Below are positions 35,308 to 43,452 of a DNA stretch of 64,000 bases, piece after piece. The translations under genes and the position numbers were made by a program. The notes under the pieces are model-generated. The model saw nothing but the letters and a program-made list of their open reading frames with translations. It made no database searches and was not told where the DNA came from. Position 1 is the first letter of the stretch; each line of letters opens with the position of its first letter. Source of the stretch: B1 sp034439755 (GTDB lineage Bacteria; Bacteroidota; Bacteroidia; UKL13-3); NCBI GenBank assembly GCA_034439755.1, contig JAWXAZ010000004.1, positions 24,622 to 88,621 on the forward strand, written 5' to 3'.

Positions 35308-36066
35308 TTAGTTTTTCTTTTGTTTAATCATAACAGTGTGCAATGGCACACCTAAAACTGCTTCGAATTGTACCAATGAACTATAATAAAATCTGAAAGA
35401 TTCATGGTAAGCTGCTTCTGCATCAGCTAATACGTTCTTTTGACGAGAATATTCCGACATGTGAATTGTTCCTTCGCGATATTCCTTTTCTGCAACTTGG
35501 CAAGCTACCAACTGCATTAAATAATCCTCATTTCTACCTTTATATAACCTATTGTATCCAACCATATCAGCATAGAACGCAGAGAGCTTTCTTTTCAATT
35601 CCATGGACTCTGCATCTCTTTTATATTTTTGCAAAATTGCCTTTTCCTTTTGCTCATTTACCCTGCCGCGATGACCCATTACATCAAATAAAGACAACTG
35701 GAGATTTACACCTAATTTATATCCTTCTCTAATTTGAATTAAGGCAGAAGGCTGAGGTAGCAATGGATCTGCGTAGGCAAATAAAGGATAACTTCCAATT
35801 GTATAGTTATAGAAAACACTCATGTTTTGCGACCAAATCCAACGCATATAACGCTCAGCCCATTGTGCCGATCGCATGGCAGCAGCTTCTTGCTTTAGAG
35901 TAGGATTTACACTTTTAGCAATTTCATAAAGTGAATCTAAACGCGGAAGTAACACTTCAATATCAAAACGGGGATCCAAAAAAAGGGTATCCGTTTGAGC
36001 TGAAACAGGCTTTGTAATTGCCATTATTCCAATCAATATTATGATTAAAAAACGAATGTTCTTCAT
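35308..36066 (-). CDS. half-length TolC-like outer-membrane protein
   Basis: The 252-residue protein has a signal peptide (ends around PVSAQ, residue 24) and a single TolC repeat: helix with AKSVNPTLKQEAAAMRSA, a strand pair (MSVFYNYTIGSY and GVNLQLSLFD), and two long helices ending in EAVLGVPL. Classical TolC proteins have two such repeats and about 420-490 residues, with trimers forming a 12-strand barrel; a one-repeat form would need about six subunits. It is first in the polysaccharide operon, in the place where an outer-membrane Wza exporter is usual. Loss of the second half by truncation is possible, but the C-terminus ends cleanly after the conserved repeat end. Confidence 0.75.
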   Translation of the reverse strand: MKNIRFLIIILIGIMAITKPVSAQTDTLFLDPRFDIEVLLPRLDSLYEIAKSVNPTLKQEAAAMRSAQWAERYMRWIWSQNMSVFYNYTIGSYPLFAYADPLLPQPSALIQIREGYKLGVNLQLSLFDVMGHRGRVNEQKEKAILQKYKRDAESMELKRKLSAFYADMVGYNRLYKGRNEDYLMQLVACQVAEKEYREGTIHMSEYSRQKNVLADAEAAYHESFRFYYSSLVQFEAVLGVPLHTVMIKQKKN

Positions 36067-36235
36067 GGTTTGTCTAACTATAGCTATTTATAATAATTCC
36101 TACCAACAAAGTAAATACATCGGGGCAGTTCAAATGAAAACACTTATTAACCCGCAGTATAAGTGTGTCCATTTTTCTGACAAATAGGAAAATCCAAAAA
36201 TATTTATGTCATTTGAACCGACTTTTAGGTATACA

Positions 36236-37435
36236 ATGAAAAACAAAGACATCATTGTTGTGGGGCTTCAACCCTACGATAGTTTAATAGGTAGCAACTG
36301 TATTAATATTGCGAATGAATTTGCTAAAAACAATAGGGTTCTATACGTGAATTATGCTTTTGATAGGGCCTCATTGAAACGCGAAAAAGATTTACCCAAT
36401 GTTAAGAAAAGAATTGACATGATGGAGCATAAAACGGAATCACTTATACAAATAAATACCAATCTTTGGAACCTATTTCCAGACACCATTTTGGAATCGA
36501 TAAATTGGATTCCTTTAACTCCCTTTTTTAAAATTGCCAACTTTATCAACAACAAAAGGTTTGCTCTAGAAATTAAAAAAGCCGCTAAAAAACTCAATTT
36601 TAAAGATTACCTACTCTTCAATGATAGCGATATGTTTAGGAGTTATTACCTGCAAGAGATGCTTGAACCAAGCTGTACAATTTATTACACGCGAGACAAT
36701 ATGATGAGCGTTCCTTATTGGCGCAAACATGGTAAATTACTAGAAGCCGAACTGATGAAAAAAAGTGATTTGGTTTGTGCTAATTCTACCTACCTTATGG
36801 AAATTGCAAGCAAAGATAATAAGAACAGTTTTTATGTTGGACAAGGTTGCGATGTAAGTGCATTTGATGCAAGCAGCGTTAAAAACATTCCAAGCGACAT
36901 TTCGAGTATTAATGGACCTGTAATTGGATACATTGGTGCGCTCTATACTTTGCGATTAGACTTAGAAATAATTAGGCTTATTGCCAAACATAACCTTAAC
37001 TGGTCTGTGGTTTTAATTGGCCCAGAAGACAATGATTTTAAGAATTCGGATTTACATCAACTGCCCAATGTTCATTTTCTAGGTTTAAAAGATGGAAGCG
37101 TATTGCCCAATTACCTTGCGGCATTTGATGTGGCCATAAATCCACAAATTTTAAATGAGGTAACCATTGGCAATTATCCTAGAAAAATAGATGAATACCT
37201 GGCCATGGGGAAACCAACTGTAGCAACAGAAACAAAGGCTATGAGTATTTTTAAAGACCATACTTACCTGGCTAAAAACAAGGAAGAATATCCTGCTTTG
37301 ATAGAAAAAGCCATTGCAGAAAATTCTGAAAACAAACAACAAGAAAGAATTAAATTTGCCCAATCACATACATGGGAAAATAGCGTAGAGGCAATCTACC
37401 AAGCCATCCATGTGGTGAAACCAAATTTTCAATAA
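36236..37435 (+). CDS. GT-B glycosyltransferase
   Basis: The roughly 400-residue protein has MKNKDIIVVGLQPYDSLIG at the N-terminus, then NSTYLMEIASKD, VIGYIGALYTLRLDLEII, NVHFLGLKDGSVLPNYLAAFDVAINP and KIDEYLAMGKPTVATET, the usual GT4/GT1-type donor domain. It starts the plus-strand arm of the surface glycan locus and is followed after 1 bp by the acetyltransferase gene. I chose the ATG at 36236, where the GT-B strand begins; another ATG at 36206 would add ten residues. It diverges from the TolC-like gene with a 169-bp spacer that must hold both promoters; I see no convincing -33/-7 pair there. Confidence 0.88.
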   Translation: MKNKDIIVVGLQPYDSLIGSNCINIANEFAKNNRVLYVNYAFDRASLKREKDLPNVKKRIDMMEHKTESLIQINTNLWNLFPDTILESINWIPLTPFFKIANFINNKRFALEIKKAAKKLNFKDYLLFNDSDMFRSYYLQEMLEPSCTIYYTRDNMMSVPYWRKHGKLLEAELMKKSDLVCANSTYLMEIASKDNKNSFYVGQGCDVSAFDASSVKNIPSDISSINGPVIGYIGALYTLRLDLEIIRLIAKHNLNWSVVLIGPEDNDFKNSDLHQLPNVHFLGLKDGSVLPNYLAAFDVAINPQILNEVTIGNYPRKIDEYLAMGKPTVATETKAMSIFKDHTYLAKNKEEYPALIEKAIAENSENKQQERIKFAQSHTWENSVEAIYQAIHVVKPNFQ

Positions 37436-37436
37436 T

Positions 37437-38051
37437 ATGTCAATTATTCACACCATCAAATCAAACCCTAGCCTAAAGAAATTTGTTCATTGGACACTTA
37501 TTCCAAGTGGTCAGGCACGCCCAAGACTTTGGGTTAAGTGGTTCGTTAATCCTTTTTTTCACAAGGTATCTAGAAAAAGTACTATCAGGTGGAATACCCG
37601 CATGGATGTGCTTCCCTTTAACCCATTTGAATTGGGCGAAGGTAGCACCATCGAAGATTTTTCTACCATTAACAACGGTGTGGGCGCAGTGAAAATTGGG
37701 CAATTTTCGCGTGTAGGAATTGGCAATGTAATTATTGGTCCGGTAAGCATTGGCAACCACGTTATACTTGCACAAAATATTGTTATGAGTGGCTTAAACC
37801 ATGGATATGAAGACATCAATTTACCTATTCATAAGCAAAAGGTAAGCATGCAACCAATTTTTATAGAAGACGATAGTTGGATTGGTGCAAACGTAGTAGT
37901 AACGGCAGGCGTAACTATTGGCAAGCATTCTGTGGTTGCCGCAGGAGCCGTAGTTACAAAATCAATTCCGCCCTTCTCCATTGCAGTAGGCAATCCGGCC
38001 CGGGTTATAAAACAATATAATGCCAATTCTGGGGTTTGGGAAAGGGTTTAA
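37437..38051 (+). CDS. hexapeptide-repeat acyltransferase (WbbJ-like)
   Basis: The 204-residue protein is a left-handed beta-helix acetyltransferase. It has the hexapeptide repeats I-G-x-x-S/V-x (VKIGQFSRVGIGNVIIGPVS), a catalytic-loop histidine in SGLNHGYED and the C-terminal VVTAGVTIGKHSVVAAGAVV followed by GNPARVIK. The family O-acetylates sugars using acetyl-CoA. It is coupled to the upstream glycosyltransferase (1-bp gap). The motif-based hairpin at 38088 follows 37 bp after its stop. Confidence 0.92.
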   Translation: MSIIHTIKSNPSLKKFVHWTLIPSGQARPRLWVKWFVNPFFHKVSRKSTIRWNTRMDVLPFNPFELGEGSTIEDFSTINNGVGAVKIGQFSRVGIGNVIIGPVSIGNHVILAQNIVMSGLNHGYEDINLPIHKQKVSMQPIFIEDDSWIGANVVVTAGVTIGKHSVVAAGAVVTKSIPPFSIAVGNPARVIKQYNANSGVWERV

Positions 38052-38087
38052 ATCCAAGATAATTTTGCCTAAAAAGCTGCAGGTATC

Positions 38088-38138
38088 TTTTTCGGTCTGA
38101 ACCCATGCCGCGTCAATATTTTGGTTCAGCCCGAAATA
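38088..38138. repeat. inverted pair of GGTTCAGACC motifs forming a hairpin, includes exact copy 7
   Basis: The left arm has GGTCTGAACC (38094-38103, exact) and the right arm GGTTCAGCCC (38123-38132, one mismatch). With flanks TTTTC and GAAAT the stem is about 15 bp with one internal mismatch (T96/C130) and a 19-nt loop (38104-38122). It follows the acetyltransferase gene by 36 bp, in the position of a transcription terminator, and a run ATAAAAATT rather than a T-tract follows. Confidence 0.85.
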
Positions 38139-38348
38139 AAAATTATCTTTTAAAAAAGTAAATGTGCCTAGTAAGTACATTTGAAAAGGGAATTATGCAC
38201 AATTAATTAGGCTAAATTTGCAATAGGGATGCACATAAACCACATCTACCTAACTAATTTTAAATAATAAAAAAAGCTGCACCATTTTATTAAGTCATAC
38301 TCAATTGGAATTTTAACTTTGAATACCCATCAAAAAAATGTAATTGGT

Positions 38349-38380
38349 TTTGGTGGAGCTAATTGCCTTAGCTATCTTTG
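38349..38380 (+). promoter_or_regulatory. promoter of the MORN/VWA gene (TTTG-N20-TATCTTTG)
   Basis: TTTG at 38349-38352 and TATCTTTG at 38373-38380 are spaced by 20 bp, an ideal Bacteroidota promoter. The ATG comes 4 bp after the box, so the mRNA is predicted to be leaderless or nearly so. Confidence 0.7.
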
Positions 38381-38384
38381 CCAC

Positions 38385-39530
38385 ATGAGAAAATGGTATA
38401 TTATTATCCTTTTTACATTTTTACTTTATCTAAATACCACGGCTCAAACATTTACCATTGAGGATGGCGATACCATTAACCTTACCCAGGCAAACGGGAA
38501 GAAACAGGGATTTTGGCGTTATTTCTGGCCTAATGGCGATTTAAAATATGAGGTTTATTATGAGAATGGGGAAAAGGAAGGCCTAGAAATAAGTTATTTC
38601 GACAACCAAGATTGCTTGGAATACAGCAATACTTATAGCAAGGGCGTTTTGGAAGGCCCAAGGGTAATGTTTTACCCAAATTGTAGCACGCGCGTGGAGG
38701 AAGTTTTTAAAGCCGGACTAAAATCTGGCTATGAAAGGAATTTTGATCAAAATGGCCTAATAACTACTGAGGCGGCCTTTGAAAAGGGAGAATTGGTAGG
38801 AAGTTATGCGCATTTCGACAAAAAAGGCTCTGTAACTTTTGAAAGTCCAACCAAAGAAACCACTTTAAAATTCGACAAGTTTTTAAACGGAGAATATAAA
38901 ATAAAAGACTCTACTTTGTTCAAAGTATTTGAGCGCAACAAGGACTGGAAAAAAATTATGTTGGTAGTTGATATGACAGGCAGTATGTTTCCTTACATAG
39001 GACAAATGCTGGTTTGGTATAAGCAGACCTATGAAGATGGCAAAATAAAATATTATGTGCTCTTTAACGATGGCGATAATTTGAGCGATGATAAAAAAAT
39101 AATTGGAAGAACAGGCGGTGTTCATCCTTTTGAAGCCAAAGATTATCGCAAAATGAAAAAGGATATAGAGGATGTAAGAAAAATGGGCGAAGGGGGCGAT
39201 GATCCAGAGAACGACCTTGAAGCTATTACCACTTCAATGGTTACTTACAGAGATTATTCCGACCTTATTTTAATAGCCGATGATAGTCAGGTTAGGGACA
39301 TGAACTTGTTGAAACGCATCAAAAAACCTGTTCATATAGTTATGTGTGGAACTAAAAAAGGCATCAACGAACAATATTTAAGAATTGCCTTACAAACTAA
39401 AGGGAGCATCCATACGGCTATTAACGATATAGACATGAAGAAGCTTAAAGACGGAGATGAATTTGTGGTAGACAAGGATATATTTAGATTCAGTGGTGGG
39501 CAATTTATATGGGTAGACACAACAGATTAA
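38385..39530 (+). CDS. secreted MORN-repeat / von Willebrand A-like protein
   Basis: The 381-residue protein has a signal peptide (MRKWYIIILFTFLLYLNTTAQ), then MORN-like repeats (GKKQGFWRYFWPNGDLKYEV, YYENGEKEGLEISYFDN, YSKGVLEGPRVMFYPN, FKAGLKSGYERNFDQNG, FEKGELVGSYAHFDKKG) over residues about 30-160, then a VWA-like domain with MIDAS-type VVDMTGSM (194-201) and later ILIADDSQVRD. The classic MIDAS is DxSxS; here DxTGS. MORN repeats often bind lipids or form YwqK-type folds; VWA domains bind proteins through a metal. I start at the ATG at 38385 because of the promoter just before it. It overlaps maf by 1 bp. Confidence 0.85.
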   Translation: MRKWYIIILFTFLLYLNTTAQTFTIEDGDTINLTQANGKKQGFWRYFWPNGDLKYEVYYENGEKEGLEISYFDNQDCLEYSNTYSKGVLEGPRVMFYPNCSTRVEEVFKAGLKSGYERNFDQNGLITTEAAFEKGELVGSYAHFDKKGSVTFESPTKETTLKFDKFLNGEYKIKDSTLFKVFERNKDWKKIMLVVDMTGSMFPYIGQMLVWYKQTYEDGKIKYYVLFNDGDNLSDDKKIIGRTGGVHPFEAKDYRKMKKDIEDVRKMGEGGDDPENDLEAITTSMVTYRDYSDLILIADDSQVRDMNLLKRIKKPVHIVMCGTKKGINEQYLRIALQTKGSIHTAINDIDMKKLKDGDEFVVDKDIFRFSGGQFIWVDTTD

Positions 39531-40105
39531 TGGAACAAACAAAAATTATTTTAGCTTCAAAATCGCCCCGCAGACAGTCGCTTATTTCGGGCTTAGAATT
39601 CCCTTTCGAATTGGCCATATATGAAGTAGATGAATCGTTTGATCCAAACGACGAACCCAGTGAAATAGCTAAAAAACTAGCCATTAAAAAAGCGGCTCAT
39701 TACCCAGGCAATTTGGCCGATAATGAAATTTTATTAACGGCAGATACCATAGTTTGGGTAAATGGAATGGTGTTAAACAAGCCTGCTAATGAGGATGAAT
39801 CCTTCTCTATGCTAAGAACTATTTGTGGAAGATCGCATGAGGTATTTACGGGTGTTTGTTTGCTCACAAATAAGGATGAATACGCCTTTGTGGAAAAAAG
39901 TACAGTAACCTGTAAGAACTTAAGTGATGCCGAAATTTGGCACTATATAAAAAACTATAAACCTTTTGACAAGGCGGGTAGTTATGGCATTCAGGATTGG
40001 TTTGGGTACACTGCTGTTGAACACATTGATGGCTGTTTTTATAATATCATGGGCCTGCCAGTGAGCAGGGTTTATGAGGAAATCAATAAAATTAAGAAAA
40101 AATAA
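39530..40105 (+). CDS. maf: Maf family nucleotide pyrophosphatase
   Basis: The 191-residue protein has the Maf signature ILASKSPRRQSLI (5-17), EVDESFDPNDEPSEIAKKLAIKKA, LTADTIVWVNG and GRSHEVFTGV, KAGSYGIQDWFG. Maf proteins hydrolyse modified or canonical NTPs (dTTP/UTP or m7GTP types). The start at 39530 shares its A with the stop of the preceding gene (TAATG), which implies translational coupling. Ham1-type RdgB elsewhere in the window is a functional relative, not a homologue by motif. Confidence 0.94.
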   Translation: MEQTKIILASKSPRRQSLISGLEFPFELAIYEVDESFDPNDEPSEIAKKLAIKKAAHYPGNLADNEILLTADTIVWVNGMVLNKPANEDESFSMLRTICGRSHEVFTGVCLLTNKDEYAFVEKSTVTCKNLSDAEIWHYIKNYKPFDKAGSYGIQDWFGYTAVEHIDGCFYNIMGLPVSRVYEEINKIKKK

Positions 40106-40147
40106 AATCAAATTGGCTTAATTTTCCAGCCAAATAATAAATCAAAT

Positions 40148-41575
40148 ATGACTATTTTTCCAATAAGTTTTAAAACTATATTACTTCTTTTAATAATAAA
40201 CCTTTGCGCCTCATCCATGTCTGCGCAAAAACGCACTGTAGTTAATGGAGAGGTGATTCAATATGCAGAACAAACCTCCATGATTCAATATTATGCCACG
40301 CCATTTCAAAACAATTTAAATCAAGTTGAAATGACCTTAGATGCAAAAGGCAGATTTGAAACAAGCATCACAATTTTAGAGAATCAAGTGGTGAATTTAT
40401 TCCTTGGTTCAGACATTGTAAAAATTCATGTACACCCAGGAGACAGCATATTTGTAAGGATTAAGCATGTTAATGGTAAAAGGTCGCAAGAGTTTTATGG
40501 TACCAGCGCAGATGATGCTGCTTGGCCAGAAAAACAACGCAATTTTTTCATTCAAAGCTTTGAGAGTCCCACTTTTTCGAATACACTTTTAACTGCGATG
40601 GGCACTAAAAGTCCAGAATTATTTAAGTTGTATTTGGATAGTGTTATTGATACTAAAACGGCATACTTAAACAAAAACAGTCAAAATTTATCTCCTAAAT
40701 TTATTCATTGGCAAAAAGCAGAAATAAAATATGAGATGGAGTGCTTTAGGTTAAATTACCCTAGCTGGTTTTATAGCATGAGAGGCTTGCCAGATCAAGA
40801 GGTAAAGGTTGAACCAAGTTATTTTGATTACTTAAATGAATTTGCTATCCATGATTCTTTTTCAATCGGTTCGAACCAATATAGGTTGTGGTTAAAATAC
40901 TATTATATGTATGAGCTTAAAAAGTTAAAAAAGCCATACACAGCAACCGACATGTTTCAATTGGCCAAGGTTTATTTTAGAGGAGAAATTCTGAAAAACT
41001 TTCAATTGCATTTATGGGCAGATATTATTCTTTATGGGCAATTAACAGATGCCCAAGAAATGTATCCAATGGTTAAAGCAAAAATGGGCAATGAGGATGC
41101 CTTTAAAATATTGGAAAAAATTTATGAGGAAAAATTGCCTTTTAAAACGGGTGCCGATGCCATTCGTTTTACCTTAAAATCAATAGATGGACAGCCTGTT
41201 TCTTTAAGCGATTTTAAGGGCAAAGTGGTGTATATAGATTTTTGGGCCAGTTGGTGTGGCCCTTGTTTGAGGGAGGTTCCGGCTGGAGAAGATTTAAAAA
41301 AAGCTTTTGCCGGCAAAGAGGTGGTATTTTTAAATATTTCTATTGATGAGGATGAAAATAAATGGAGAGAAAGTGTTAAAAGCAAAGGCATATCTGGCAT
41401 CCATTTATTGGCTAACTCTCAAAACAATCCAGCGGTTTTAGAAGCCTATAGAATTGTGTCTATACCCAGCTATTTTTTAGTGGGTAAAGATGGGAAAATA
41501 TTGGCCGCACCTGCGGTGCGACCAAGTAATCCTCAAATTTATGACTTAATACAAGCTGGTTTAAAACAAGAATAA
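40148..41575 (+). CDS. TlpA-like periplasmic thiol-disulfide oxidoreductase
   Basis: The 475-residue protein has an N-terminal signal peptide (about 1-27, ending SMSAQ), a 300-residue lineage-specific region starting with beta-sandwich-like strands (as in Bacteroidota DUF4369-type N-domains), and a C-terminal thioredoxin domain with WASWCGPCLREVPAG (CxxC at C370/C373) and the cis-Pro loop SIPSYFL. It would act in the periplasm as a reductase or peroxiredoxin-like protein. The stop lies 2 bp from that of convergent dabB. A 9-of-10 copy of GGTTCAGACC at 40406 and a perfect palindrome GGTTCGAACC at 40868 lie in it. Confidence 0.9.
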   Translation: MTIFPISFKTILLLLIINLCASSMSAQKRTVVNGEVIQYAEQTSMIQYYATPFQNNLNQVEMTLDAKGRFETSITILENQVVNLFLGSDIVKIHVHPGDSIFVRIKHVNGKRSQEFYGTSADDAAWPEKQRNFFIQSFESPTFSNTLLTAMGTKSPELFKLYLDSVIDTKTAYLNKNSQNLSPKFIHWQKAEIKYEMECFRLNYPSWFYSMRGLPDQEVKVEPSYFDYLNEFAIHDSFSIGSNQYRLWLKYYYMYELKKLKKPYTATDMFQLAKVYFRGEILKNFQLHLWADIILYGQLTDAQEMYPMVKAKMGNEDAFKILEKIYEEKLPFKTGADAIRFTLKSIDGQPVSLSDFKGKVVYIDFWASWCGPCLREVPAGEDLKKAFAGKEVVFLNISIDEDENKWRESVKSKGISGIHLLANSQNNPAVLEAYRIVSIPSYFLVGKDGKILAAPAVRPSNPQIYDLIQAGLKQE

Positions 41576-41577
41576 AA

Positions 41578-43449
41578 TTAACTAGAGCGATAACCCATTT
41601 CGTAAACCGAATGTATATGCGGCCCTAAAAACACACGTGCATAAATGCGTAAAATGGCTAATCCGTCCATAATAAAACCTGCAGAAACAAAGAATGCCAG
41701 GGCATATTGATTTGAATGAATGTGGCTAAACACCAAATCTTCTCCAATGAAAGTTGGGGTAATTGGAAATCCAGATAATGCCAAACAGGATATCAAAAAC
41801 ACCAAGGCCAATTTTGGGTGGCTATACACATGTCCATTAAAGCGAGTTAGGTCTATATTAGTTTCTATTTTACGCAGCCTCAGGATGGTAAAATAACCAG
41901 TGACACCTGCCAACAGCACACCACTTAAATAGATACCCGTTTCTACAAATTTAAATTGCTCGTTAAACGAAATGGCCAAGGCAATCCAAAGGTGATTTAA
42001 AATGATAAGCACCCAAGAAATGGCGGCTTTACTCCTTTCTGAGTATGCTTTAAGCACCATAATTAAGCCAATAAAAGAAAACAAAACGGGCAAGAAATGT
42101 GCAAATTCCTCTGGCAACCAATCGATGTGATATCTCAAAAAGACCCCTGTTACAAAAGCTGGAATAAAGAAATAAATGACATGTTGCATGGTAATAAAAT
42201 TAACGCGTTTGCCAAGCCATTTAACGGGGTTCCAGTATACCTTATACATCATGGTATTTAGGTTCCATTCTTTTAGGTTCATCACATATAAAGAGTACAT
42301 AATTTTCTTGGCAAATACCCTTTTTAAGGCCACTTTGGGTGGTTCAAAAGAAAAGAACATCTCTTTTATTAAGTAACTTACTACCGATGGAGAAACCAAT
42401 AATTGATAGGTCCTTAAAAATGCATTTGCAGCAAAATGGAATAACGCAATGTTGCTCCAACCAAAAGAAAGCTCAATAAACATAAGTCCAATTTGTGCTA
42501 TGGAAGCATAAGCAATCTGACTCTTAATATTAGATTGAACCCTAGAAGTGAAGGTTGCAATGGTAGCACTACTAAGTCCTACCATAAAAATAAGCACCCT
42601 AACAGAAAACTGATGTTCCCAAAAAGGAAAGGTTCTTAGCAACAAAAAGACGCCCAAATGAACCGCCAACGAACCATAAAAAATGGCACTACTCGTAGTG
42701 GGTCCTTCCATGGCCCTTGGCAACCAAGAAGAGAAAGGTACCTGAGCCGATTTAGCCGAGGCGGTAAGTAGAATCATGGCCGAAATAAAAATACCTACCA
42801 TGGTATGCGATTGCAATTCACTGCTCACCAATTGGTAGTTTTCTAACTGCATAAAAGTTAAACTCTCATGAAATAAATGGTGACTCATCCACGTAGCCAA
42901 AATTAAACCAATGTCGCCAATTCTATAAATTGAAAAAACTTTCAAAGCATTTTTTACAGGCAGGAAACGATCGCGGTAATAGGCAATAAGCAAGAAAGAA
43001 GAAATTCCTAAGACTTCCCAACCGGCAAAAAGCGTTTCCATGTTTCCAGCAAAAATGGCCAAATTATACCCAAGCATAAACAACAGAATGGTATTAAAGA
43101 AGCGCTTGTAACCTGGTTCACGGTGCAAATAAACACGACTATAAATTACAATTAAAAAGTTAAGAAAAGCACCAACCAATGCAAATACGGCAGTTACTTT
43201 ATCGAAACAGAAATCAACATAAAATTCATAGGTATTCGATTTAAACAAAACCCAATCCTTGTCGTTTAAACTTTCAAATCCATTGTATGCCCATAAAACA
43301 GTAAAGATAAGCAAGCCAATTAAATGAAGTCCCGTTGCCCAAGATGCCACCCCAGAAACCAAATCCTCGCGCGTTTTAGGCATCAAAAGGCTTAATACAA
43401 ATCCAACAAATGGTATCAGTATCCAAAGAATAATAAATTCGTTCATCAT
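41578..43449 (-). CDS. dabB: DabB-like proton-conducting subunit of the inorganic carbon transporter
   Basis: The 623-residue polytopic membrane protein belongs to the NuoL/MrpA-type (proton-conducting transporter) family but stands outside any Complex I or Mrp operon. It has many membrane segments and the conserved segments AGWEVLGISSFLLIAYYRDR, SAKSAQVPFSSWLPRAMEGPTTSSAIFYGSLAVHLG and RVQSNIKSQIAYASIAQIG with the lysine and glutamate positions typical of antiporter-like subunits. Paired with the DUF2309 gene 3 bp upstream it fits DabB of the DAB system, which couples proton flow to CO2 hydration by DabA. Confidence 0.9.
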   Translation of the reverse strand: MMNEFIILWILIPFVGFVLSLLMPKTREDLVSGVASWATGLHLIGLLIFTVLWAYNGFESLNDKDWVLFKSNTYEFYVDFCFDKVTAVFALVGAFLNFLIVIYSRVYLHREPGYKRFFNTILLFMLGYNLAIFAGNMETLFAGWEVLGISSFLLIAYYRDRFLPVKNALKVFSIYRIGDIGLILATWMSHHLFHESLTFMQLENYQLVSSELQSHTMVGIFISAMILLTASAKSAQVPFSSWLPRAMEGPTTSSAIFYGSLAVHLGVFLLLRTFPFWEHQFSVRVLIFMVGLSSATIATFTSRVQSNIKSQIAYASIAQIGLMFIELSFGWSNIALFHFAANAFLRTYQLLVSPSVVSYLIKEMFFSFEPPKVALKRVFAKKIMYSLYVMNLKEWNLNTMMYKVYWNPVKWLGKRVNFITMQHVIYFFIPAFVTGVFLRYHIDWLPEEFAHFLPVLFSFIGLIMVLKAYSERSKAAISWVLIILNHLWIALAISFNEQFKFVETGIYLSGVLLAGVTGYFTILRLRKIETNIDLTRFNGHVYSHPKLALVFLISCLALSGFPITPTFIGEDLVFSHIHSNQYALAFFVSAGFIMDGLAILRIYARVFLGPHIHSVYEMGYRSS

Positions 43450-43452
43450 GTA

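Larger units (their letters stand above)
38052..38384. other. spacer with inverted motif pair and VWA-gene promoter
   Basis: The 333-bp spacer holds the inverted GGTTCAGACC pair (38088-38138), a smaller AAATGT/ACATTT inverted repeat near 38160-38182 and the promoter at 38349-38380. No gene is seen in it. Confidence 0.6.

Noticed and set aside
38123..38132. Counting the hairpin's right arm as an independent exact copy.
   Set aside because: It has C for A (GGTTCAGCCC), so it is counted as a one-mismatch copy.
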